Origin: Clostridium sp. AM49-4BH
GTDB lineage: Bacteria > Bacillota > Clostridia > Lachnospirales > Lachnospiraceae
DNA length: 40,723 nucleotides
Assembly: GCF_003478335.1 (NCBI RefSeq)
Contig: NZ_QUFB01000028.1
Coordinates: forward strand, 1 to 40,723
Reading direction: 5' to 3'
Shown: positions 7,233-13,675 of the stretch, piece by piece
Layout of the letters: the number at the start of each line of letters is the position of its first letter
Position numbering within the stretch: position 1 is the stretch's first letter
Position numbers and translations under genes: made by a program
Notes under the pieces: generated by a model
The model's database searches: none
What the model saw: only the letters and a program-made list of their open reading frames with translations
Told to the model about the DNA's origin: nothing

Positions 7233-8522
7233 ATGGCGAATGAAGAAAAAGAATTATATAAGTTTGTGAACGATCCGAAATATCGAAGCAAAGTGATTGC
7301 TAAAATTCACAAGAATAGTGACAATGCCTATAATAAGCGGATCAAGAAGATTGAACATGAGAGAGATGCACTGTCTAAAAAGAGAACTCGCGAAATTACG
7401 CGTATTGCCAATGACAGATGGGAAAGCCTGGCTGGCGGAGCAATCGGGGTCAATCGGACAGAAGGAAAAATACAGATCAATAATACAACGGTCTTATTTT
7501 CGAGCATTCGGGGTGCGGAAATGAACATGATGACCGGTTGCCGTGTTGTCACCCGGGAGAGTTCCAAAACCAAATCAAAGAAACATGCCTCTTTAGGAGG
7601 CGCTGTAGCCGGAGGCATGCTATTTGGACCGCTTGGAGCAGCAGTTGGGGCTGTTGGGCTTGGCGAAATGGATGGAAAGACCATCGGGACTACGGTGTCT
7701 GATCAGATACCTACCTGTACTCATCTGGGCGTTATGGTCAATATTGATGGTTTTATGTCAGAGGTGGTATTGCTCTCGAATCAAGTAGACCAAACGAGTG
7801 CTGCATTTGTAAATGCCAGAAATGAAGCACAGAGTATTATTGCGCAGCTTGGCAAATTGGCTAAGATGCCTGTTCCATCGCACTTTTTGCAGCCGGAGGA
7901 GGAACAGTCTGTGAAAGAGATCGAAGCGCAGATCGCGGCCAAGCAGTCAGAGCTCCAGATCGCCATCAACGACAGACCAACATATGATATTCCGGCTATG
8001 TACCGCACTCCAGAGCAGCGGGGAATGTCGGATGAGCAGTATTTGCAGTATTTAAATAATACAGATGCACAAAGAATGTCACAAAGTGCAGCGTATGAGG
8101 ATGCATTAAAAGGGATACAAGCGGAGCAGAAGGCAGTTTGGCAGACCAAAAGCGAAGCAGAACGAGCTGAAAGAAACGCGCACATAGAGCAGAGAGTGGA
8201 TAATGCAGGTTATCTGAGTACGCTCAGTTCGGTTGCCACATTGATCTATAATATTATTTTTTGGTTTCTGTCTGTATTTGTGCTGTTCTTTGCTATTGCA
8301 GGATTTGCAAATGCAGGTATTGTGAGTGGTATTATTTATTTGATCACAGCGATAATGATCAATCCGCTGGTTGGCGATCATATTCGGGATAAGGGCGCTG
8401 CATTTCCCAAATGGGCGGTTATTATTATATTGATAGTTGGATTTCTGGCGGGAGCGTTGACGTTTCCGATCACGGATACGTCCTCTAATAAAACAGCGAG
8501 TATAGAAAGAGTAAATTTTTGA
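7233..8522 (+). CDS. Unknown membrane protein with glycine-zipper segment
   Basis: 429 residues, ATG 7233 with GGAGG upstream. Seen in order: a basic, helical N-terminus (1-60); a small beta-rich region around 75-110 (KIQINNTTVLFSSIRGAEMN); a Gly/Ala-rich hydrophobic stretch at about 121-144 that resembles a glycine zipper; a coiled-coil, Gln/Glu-rich middle (190-330); and two to three membrane helices near the C-terminus (about 340-412). There is no signal peptide. The fold of residues 65-170 with a glycine zipper recalls proteins with a lipid- or cell-envelope-sensing domain, but no family is recognised. Confidence 0.6.
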   Translation: MANEEKELYKFVNDPKYRSKVIAKIHKNSDNAYNKRIKKIEHERDALSKKRTREITRIANDRWESLAGGAIGVNRTEGKIQINNTTVLFSSIRGAEMNMMTGCRVVTRESSKTKSKKHASLGGAVAGGMLFGPLGAAVGAVGLGEMDGKTIGTTVSDQIPTCTHLGVMVNIDGFMSEVVLLSNQVDQTSAAFVNARNEAQSIIAQLGKLAKMPVPSHFLQPEEEQSVKEIEAQIAAKQSELQIAINDRPTYDIPAMYRTPEQRGMSDEQYLQYLNNTDAQRMSQSAAYEDALKGIQAEQKAVWQTKSEAERAERNAHIEQRVDNAGYLSTLSSVATLIYNIIFWFLSVFVLFFAIAGFANAGIVSGIIYLITAIMINPLVGDHIRDKGAAFPKWAVIIILIVGFLAGALTFPITDTSSNKTASIERVNF

Positions 8523-8541
8523 AAGATATTCTCATTTAGCG

Positions 8542-8569
8542 TTGCGTTGATTTCTTTTTTGTGTATAAT
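8542..8569 (+). promoter_or_regulatory. Probable sigma-A promoter of the thiamine operon
   Basis: TTGCGT (8542-8547), 16 bases, TATAAT (8564-8569). It lies about 85 bases before the TPP riboswitch. This is a motif match only. Confidence 0.6.
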
Positions 8570-8654
8570 GATAACTGAGGTCGTTCGATATGCATTGTGC
8601 CTGTCAGAGGATGACGGTGCTTGATCTTGCATACGAAGGTCATAATATAATAAA

Positions 8655-8742
8655 AACAGGGGAGCTTGAATATAGCAGGCTGAGAGGAAGTGCTCAAACT
8701 TCGACCCTTTAACCTGATGCGGATAATGCCGCCGTAGGAAGT
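8655..8742 (+). ncRNA. TPP riboswitch (THI element)
   Basis: The aptamer shows the conserved segments in order: ACAGGGGAGC, GCTGAGA, GACCCTTTAACCTGAT, GGATAATGCC and CGTAGGAAGT. It binds thiamine pyrophosphate and, with the terminator starting about 18 bases later, should stop transcription of thiS-thiF-thiG-thiH-thiE when TPP is abundant. Confidence 0.95.
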
Positions 8743-8759
8743 CATGATAAGAAGATTTT

Positions 8760-8790
8760 GCAGGAGGCATCAGATGTCTCCTGTTTTTTT
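8760..8790 (+). terminator. TPP-riboswitch-controlled terminator
   Basis: Stem CAGGAGGCAT / ATGTCTCCTG (10 bp, one G-U) with a CAG loop, then a run of seven T. It sits between the aptamer and thiS, so it is the expression platform of a transcription-attenuating switch. Confidence 0.88.
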
Positions 8791-8857
8791 ACTTTATTGG
8801 ATTAAAGTGTCAGCGGATTTTGGCACTAGGATCCATTACCAACAGAGGAGGAGAAGC

Positions 8858-9052
8858 ATGGTAAAAGTAAATGGTGAGTTGTTAGATCTTGCAGGAAAGA
8901 CAATTTCTGAATATCTGACAACAACAGAGTATGATCCAAAGCGAATTGCGGTAGAGCGCAATGGAGAAATTGTTTTTAAATCGCAATATGATGATGTGGT
9001 TTTGCAGGATGAAGACAGCATAGAAGTTGTCAGCTTTGTAGGAGGTGGTTGA
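8858..9052 (+). CDS. thiS: ThiS sulfur-carrier protein
   Basis: 64 residues, MVKVNGELLDLAGKT... ending in the diagnostic Gly-Gly (FVGGG), ubiquitin-like in outline. ThiS is adenylated and then thiocarboxylated at the terminal glycine and donates sulfur to the thiazole ring. ATG 8858 has GAGGAGG upstream; a longer in-frame reading from 8744 would run into the riboswitch terminator and is rejected. The codons for the last glycines (GGAGGTGGT) also form the ribosome site of thiF, tying the two genes together. Confidence 0.93.
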   Translation: MVKVNGELLDLAGKTISEYLTTTEYDPKRIAVERNGEIVFKSQYDDVVLQDEDSIEVVSFVGGG

Positions 9053-9056
9053 TGAA

Positions 9057-9713
9057 ATGTCGATGAACAGGGAACAGAGCTCTGCTATCCCCACAAAGGA
9101 AGAATGGATGGCGGCGCTCACGATGCGCCATGGAGAGGAACGGCAGAAAGCATTTTCGGCTGCAACAGTTGCTGTTTGTGGATTGGGCGGACTTGGCTCG
9201 AACATAGCGACCGCATTGGCGCGTGCCGGCATTGGTAAATTGATCTTGATGGATTTTGACTGCGTGGATATTACGAATCTTCACCGTCAGCAGTACAAGA
9301 TCACGCAGATCGGAATGCCCAAGACAGAGGCGATGGTACAGAATCTGCGGGAGATCAATCCTTATATTGATACGGAGATACATACTGTGCGCATTACAAC
9401 GGAAAATGCGGTTGCTCTTTTGCAGGAGGCGGACATTGTATGTGAAGCGTTTGACAATCCGGAAGCGAAGGCAATGCTTACGAACCTCGTGTTGGAGCAG
9501 TTTCCACAAAAGTATTTTGTGGCGGGCTCCGGTATGGCGGGATTTGGGGATCCTAATATGATCCGGACGCGGAAATTGACGGAGCATTTTTATTTGTGCG
9601 GTGATGGATGCAGTGATGTTGCGGACGGCGTTGGATTAGTGGCGTCCAGAGTGATGATCTGTGCGGCACATCAGGCACATACGATCCTGCGCATCCTCGC
9701 AAAGGAGCAGTAG
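9057..9713 (+). CDS. thiF: ThiF-family adenylyltransferase for ThiS
   Basis: 218 residues from ATG 9057, 4 bases after the thiS stop, using the GGAGG inside the thiS end. The nucleotide-binding loop is CGLGGLGSN (G42-x-G44-G45-x-G47), followed by LMDFD with Asp66, then the arginine-helix region NLHRQQYK. E1-like enzymes of this class adenylate the C-terminal glycine of ThiS with ATP. It is the short form typical of clostridial thi operons and lacks the CxxC zinc pairs of MoeB-like members. In-phase 42-bp repeats follow the stop in another frame. Confidence 0.9.
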   Translation: MSMNREQSSAIPTKEEWMAALTMRHGEERQKAFSAATVAVCGLGGLGSNIATALARAGIGKLILMDFDCVDITNLHRQQYKITQIGMPKTEAMVQNLREINPYIDTEIHTVRITTENAVALLQEADIVCEAFDNPEAKAMLTNLVLEQFPQKYFVAGSGMAGFGDPNMIRTRKLTEHFYLCGDGCSDVADGVGLVASRVMICAAHQAHTILRILAKEQ

Positions 9714-9730
9714 ACAGCAAACTAAAAGGT

Positions 9731-9840
9731 TGGTTTCACAACGGAAAGAAGCAGCCGGCCAAAAACAGACGCTGGTTTCACAACGGGAAGCAGCAGCCGG
9801 CTAAAAACAGACGCTGGTTTCACAACGGAAAGAAGCAGCC
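9731..9840 (+). repeat. 42-bp tandem repeat between thiF and thiG
   Basis: Copies begin at 9731, 9773 and 9815 (the last one partial), each starting TGGTTTCACAACGG. The period is 14 codons; one frame reads WFHNGKKQPAKNRR repeatedly and is open through to TGA at 9848, but it has no start codon of its own. It lies in the thiF-thiG spacer of the operon mRNA. Confidence 0.85.
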
Positions 9841-9876
9841 AAATAAATGACACATACAACAGAAATGGAGATTATC

Positions 9877-10647
9877 ATGAAAAATGACAAATTAGTAATT
9901 GGTGGACACGAGTTCAACTCTCGTTTTATTTTAGGTTCTGGAAAATATTCCATGAAGTTGATCGAGGCGGCAGTAAAAGATGCCGGAGCGGAGATTATTA
10001 CGCTTGCAGTGCGTCGTGCCAATACGAAAGAGCAGGAAAATATTTTGGATTACATTCCGGAAGGGATAACGCTATTGCCGAATACCAGTGGCGCCAGAAC
10101 GGCTGAGGAAGCCATTCGTATTGCACGTTTGGCGCGGGAACTGGGCTGCGGCGATTTTGTTAAAGTAGAGATCATGCGCGACTCGAAGTATTTATTGCCG
10201 GACAATCAGGAAACGATCCGTGCAACAGAAATTCTTGCGAAAGAAGGATTTGTGGTTATGCCATATATGTATCCGGACCTCAATACGGCTAGGGATCTTG
10301 TGAACGCCGGTGCATCTTGCGTGATGCCGTTGGCTTCACCGATTGGATCCAACAAAGGATTGGCTACGAAGGAGTTTATTCAGATATTGATCGATGAGAT
10401 CGACCTTCCGATCATTGTAGATGCCGGTATTGGAAAACCATCGCAGGCGTGTGAAGCAATGGAAATGGGTGCAGCGGCGATCATGGCAAATACAGCACTT
10501 GCAACCGCAGGAGATCTGCCAATGATGGCATCTGCGTTCAAGGCAGCGATCGAGGCCGGAAGAAAAGCATATCTGGCGGGAATTGGAAGGGTATTGACGC
10601 GTGGTGCATCTGCTTCCGATCCGTTGACCGGATTTTTGCGCGACTAA
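9877..10647 (+). CDS. thiG: Thiazole synthase ThiG
   Basis: 256 residues from ATG 9877 (GGAG at 9867-9870, 6 bases apart; an earlier ATG at 9847 is less likely). ThiG is a TIM-barrel enzyme that joins the ThiS thiocarboxylate, deoxyxylulose phosphate and dehydroglycine into thiazole phosphate. The Schiff-base lysine is K96 in [10 protein letters not shown], and phosphate-binding segments [17 protein letters not shown] and [10 protein letters not shown] are present. It is full length, and downstream of thiF in the same operon. Confidence 0.95.
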   Translation: MKNDKLVIGGHEFNSRFILGSGKYSMKLIEAAVKDAGAEIITLAVRRANTKEQENILDYIPEGITLLPNTSGARTAEEAIRIARLARELGCGDFVKVEIMRDSKYLLPDNQETIRATEILAKEGFVVMPYMYPDLNTARDLVNAGASCVMPLASPIGSNKGLATKEFIQILIDEIDLPIIVDAGIGKPSQACEAMEMGAAAIMANTALATAGDLPMMASAFKAAIEAGRKAYLAGIGRVLTRGASASDPLTGFLRD

Positions 10648-10685
10648 GGCGATACAGATTAAGGTGTCAAAAAGTTTGAATAGCT

Positions 10686-10763
10686 CTATCATAGAAAGGG
10701 ACTATAGACACCATAATCCTATCATAGAAAGGGACTATTGACACCATAATCCTATATAGGAAA
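10686..10763 (+). repeat. 33-bp tandem repeat before thiH
   Basis: Two full copies start at 10686 and 10719, each containing ATAGAAAGGGACTAT and GACACCATAAT. A partial third copy from 10752 (CTATATAGGAAAGG) supplies the actual ribosome site of thiH. Each copy contains a Shine-Dalgarno-like AGAAAGGG. Confidence 0.85.
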
Positions 10764-10773
10764 GGAATATAAA

Positions 10774-12029
10774 ATGGAAAATCAATTTTTAGTAGATTCT
10801 GAGTATCTTTCCCCGGAGGCTCTTGCGGTAAAGCACCGTCTTGAGACAGATCCTTCTTCCAGAAAAGATCATATGGAATATTTACCGGGAATGGAGATCA
10901 TTGAGTCAGACGTCTGTGGTAAGGTGATGACTCAGATGAAACAGTATGAGGCAGATCGTTATACGGCAAAAGATGTGCGGGCGGCATTAGAGCATGAGAC
11001 ATGTACAATTGAGGATTTTAAGGCGTTGATCTCTCCGGCAGCAGAACCCTTTTTGGAGCAGATGGCGGAGCGTGCACGAAGGGAAACGAGTAAACATTTC
11101 GGTAACACGGTGTATCTTTTTACACCGTTATATATTGCCAATTATTGTGAAAATTACTGCGTGTATTGTGGCTTTAATTGCTATAATCACATCAACCGCA
11201 TGAAGCTGACGATGGAGCAGATCGAAAAGGAAATGAAAGTTATTGCGGATTCCGGCATGGAAGAAATTTTGATCCTGACCGGCGAGAGCAGAGGGCAAAG
11301 TTCGGTAGATATATTGGAGAAGCCTGTAAATTAGCGAGAAAATATTTTCGGATGGTTGGACTTGAAATCTATCCGGTCAATACCGATGAATATCGTTATT
11401 TGCATGAGTGTGGCGCAGACTATGTAACGGTATTTCAGGAAACCTATGACATGGACAAGTACGAAACGCTGCATTTGATGGGACACAAGCGCGTGTGGCC
11501 TTATCGCTTTGATGCGCAGGAGCGAGCACTGCGGGGAGGAATGAGAGGCGTGGCATTTTCGGCGTTGCTTGGTTTGTCCGATTTTCGTAAAGACGCACTT
11601 GCCAGCGCACTTCATGTATATTATTTACAGAGAAAGTATCCGCATGCGGAAATGTCTCTTTCCTGTCCGAGACTAAGACCGATCATTAACAATGACAAGA
11701 TCAATCCGTTGGATGTTCACGAAAAGCAGCTTTGTCAGATCATCTGTGCTTATCGCATTTTTCTGCCATTTGTGGGCATTACGGTATCCTCACGTGAGAG
11801 CGCTTCTTTTCGTGATGGCATTGTAAAAATAGCGGCAACGAAAGTATCAGCAGGGGTTTCTACCGGAATCGGGGATCACGACAGTAAGTACAATGGCAAA
11901 GAAAATGAAGAACCACAGGGCGATGAACAGTTTGAGATCAACGACAGCCGCAGTCTGGATAAGATGTATCAGGATATCGCGGAAGAGGGATTGCAGCCGG
12001 TCTTGAACGATTATCTTTATATCGGTTAG
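10774..12029 (+). pseudogene. thiH: 2-iminoacetate synthase ThiH, split by a frameshift
   Basis: ThiH is a radical-SAM enzyme that cleaves tyrosine to dehydroglycine for ThiG. The first frame (10774-11334) carries the N-terminal half with the cluster motif C125-x3-C129-x2-C132 and stops at TAG 11332. The second (open from about 11308, first ATG 11352, to 12029) carries the rest (VGLEIYPVNTDEY, ALLGLSDFRKDALA, SCPRLRP, STGIGDH). Reading GTAGATATATTGGAGAAG with one extra base restores S-V-(E/D)-Y-I-G-E-A-C-K-L-A-R-K-Y-F-R. So one base is missing near 11305-11312. The restored protein would be 418 residues. Either the gene is newly dead or the base was lost in sequencing. Confidence 0.88.
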
Positions 12030-12096
12030 TTGCTCTGTAAATAAGGGGAAACCTTGTCAGAAGTGTCCCTATTAAAAGATGGAAAGGTGGAGGATA

Positions 12097-12753
12097 ATGA
12101 GAAATTTTGATCCGAGTTTATATTTTATTACGGACAGTACCGGATTTACGGAAGAGAAGTTTTTGTACCGGGTCGAGCAGGCATTGATCGGAGGAGCAAC
12201 GATGCTGCAGCTTCGTGAAAAAGAAAAGACGACCAGAGAATATATGGAGCTTGCTATCAAGGTGCATGCGCTCACGCAGAAGTTCAATGTGCCGTTATTG
12301 ATTGACGATCGTGTGGATGTAGCACTTGCGGTTGATGCAGAGGGTGTACATGTTGGCGCCAGTGACTTGCCGGTTGCGGCAGCCAGACGTTTGATGGGCG
12401 ATCATAAGATCGTTGGTGCGACGGCAAAGACAGTTCCTTGGGCTCAGGATGTCTATGAGCAGGGAGCCGATTACTTAGGCGTGGGAGCGATTTACCCAAC
12501 AACAACTAAAGTAAAAACCGTGTTGACTTCGACAGATACACTGCGGGACATCTGTGAGGCAGTGCCTATCCCGGTCAATGCGATCGGCGGCCTGAATAAG
12601 GATAACCTGGATATATTGGACGGCATTCCAATCGCAGGGATCTGCGTAGTGTCGGCGATCATGAAAGCACCAGATCCGGCATTAGCGGCTAAAGAATTAC
12701 GAGCACAGGCAGAGAAGCAAAAGAGTTCACAGAAAATTCACAAAAAATATTAG
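12097..12753 (+). CDS. thiE: Thiamine-phosphate synthase ThiE
   Basis: 218 residues from ATG 12097, preceded by GGTGGAGG. ThiE couples HMP-pyrophosphate with thiazole phosphate to thiamine phosphate. Visible family parts: YFITDS at the start, LREKEKTTREYM (substrate Arg/Lys), LLIDDRVDVALAVDAEGVHVG with the conserved Asp pair, GVGAIYPTTTK (phosphate binding) and IPVNAIGGLN. It is the last gene of the operon. Its stop codon lies inside the CIRCE element of the next gene. Confidence 0.93.
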   Translation: MRNFDPSLYFITDSTGFTEEKFLYRVEQALIGGATMLQLREKEKTTREYMELAIKVHALTQKFNVPLLIDDRVDVALAVDAEGVHVGASDLPVAAARRLMGDHKIVGATAKTVPWAQDVYEQGADYLGVGAIYPTTTKVKTVLTSTDTLRDICEAVPIPVNAIGGLNKDNLDILDGIPIAGICVVSAIMKAPDPALAAKELRAQAEKQKSSQKIHKKY

Positions 12754-12776
12754 CACTCACTCTTGACGAGTGCTAA
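12750..12776. promoter_or_regulatory. CIRCE operator (HrcA binding site)
   Basis: TTAGCACTC (12750-12758), 9-base spacer, GAGTGCTAA (12768-12776): a perfect match to the CIRCE consensus. HrcA bound here would block the promoter whose -35 lies within it, making the Hsp20 gene heat-shock controlled. Confidence 0.97.
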
Positions 12777-12791
12777 TAATAGTGGTATAAC
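12763..12791 (+). promoter_or_regulatory. Promoter of hsp20
   Basis: TTGACG (12763-12768), 17 bases, TATAAC (12786-12791). The -35 box sits in the CIRCE spacer and second arm. Confidence 0.85.
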
Positions 12792-12902
12792 ATAATCAGA
12801 ACGAAGGAAGAGGAAAGAAAAAGAAGTAAGATTCAAATCCCAAGTTCCAAAAATGTAACTTTTACATGTGTGAGCATTAAAAAGTTGAAGGAGGAATGAC
12901 TT

Positions 12903-13340
12903 ATGTTAATGCCTAGTATTTTTGGAGAAAACTTATTTGATGATTGGATGGATTTTTCATTCCCGGATATTGACAAGGCTTTGTATGGCAAGCATGCAAA
13001 GAACGAGATGAAAACAGATGTCCGTGAGACCGAAGATGGTTATGAATTGGATATCGACCTGCCTGGCTTTAAGAAAGATGAAGTCACAGCACAGTTGGAT
13101 AACGGATATTTGACGATACAGGCATCCAAGGGCCTAGACAAAGAGCAAAAAGATAAGAAAGGCAAATATATCCGCAAGGAGCGTTATGCCGGTTCAATGA
13201 GCCGCAGCTTTTATGTTGGTGATGCGATCACGGAGGAAGATGTTCATGCGAAATATGAGGATGGTATCTTGAAACTGTCCGTGCCGAAGAAAGAAGCCAA
13301 AGCAGTAGAGCAGACGAAACACATTGCCATTGAAGGATAA
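12903..13340 (+). CDS. hsp20: Hsp20/alpha-crystallin small heat-shock protein
   Basis: 145 residues with the alpha-crystallin domain at about 35-135: DVRETEDGYELDIDLPGFKK, YLTIQASK, YIRKERYAGSMSRSFYVGD and the closing DGILKLSVPKKE (G-x-L motif). It is an ATP-independent holdase chaperone of the cytoplasm. ATG 12903 follows GGAGG. The leader of about 100 bases starts at the CIRCE-controlled promoter, and a terminator follows the gene, so it is a single-gene heat-shock unit. Confidence 0.95.
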   Translation: MLMPSIFGENLFDDWMDFSFPDIDKALYGKHAKNEMKTDVRETEDGYELDIDLPGFKKDEVTAQLDNGYLTIQASKGLDKEQKDKKGKYIRKERYAGSMSRSFYVGDAITEEDVHAKYEDGILKLSVPKKEAKAVEQTKHIAIEG

Positions 13341-13402
13341 TGTGAGGTTAGAAAGTTTGTCCCTAACAAATAGATGGAATTGCAAAGGCTTTCGTGACCA
13401 GG

Positions 13403-13434
13403 GGCGTCATACCGTAAGGTATGGCGCCTTTTTG
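13403..13434 (+). terminator. Terminator after hsp20
   Basis: Stem GGCGTCATACC / GGTATGGCGCC (11 bp, one G-U) with GTAA loop, then five T. Confidence 0.9.
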
Positions 13435-13441
13435 TGCTGTT

Positions 13442-13491
13442 TGGTGGCTGCAAAATGTTTTATTTATTGCTGATATAATAAGCAATATGTG
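13442..13491 (-). repeat. Dispersed repeat, copy A
   Basis: Read on the minus strand it begins CACATATTGCTTATTAT and ends in TTTTGCAGCCACCA. It matches the first half of the copy at 40571 with a one-base gap. The rest of 13341-13675 holds only the terminator above and AT-rich leader sequence; no gene or clear promoter was seen there. Confidence 0.75.
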
Positions 13492-13675
13492 GTTGTGGAG
13501 AATTTGAGGTATGGCAGGTTTGAGTATTTTATTTCATTGTGAATACATCTTGATTGTGCTAAAATAAAACAGACTGTGAGAATGAACATTTTGCAGTAGA
13601 GGATTAACATATATGACAATAAATTCTTTGTTTGCTACACTGTTATAGCGAATATATAGTGGCAGGAGGTATGAA

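Noticed and set aside
8744..8857. Longer thiS starting inside the riboswitch tail
   Set aside because: It would translate the terminator hairpin; ATG 8858 has a proper ribosome site and gives the normal ThiS length.
9030..9587. Long open frame on the minus strand opposite thiF
   Set aside because: It has no recognisable protein features and mirrors the codon pattern of thiF, a well-identified gene.
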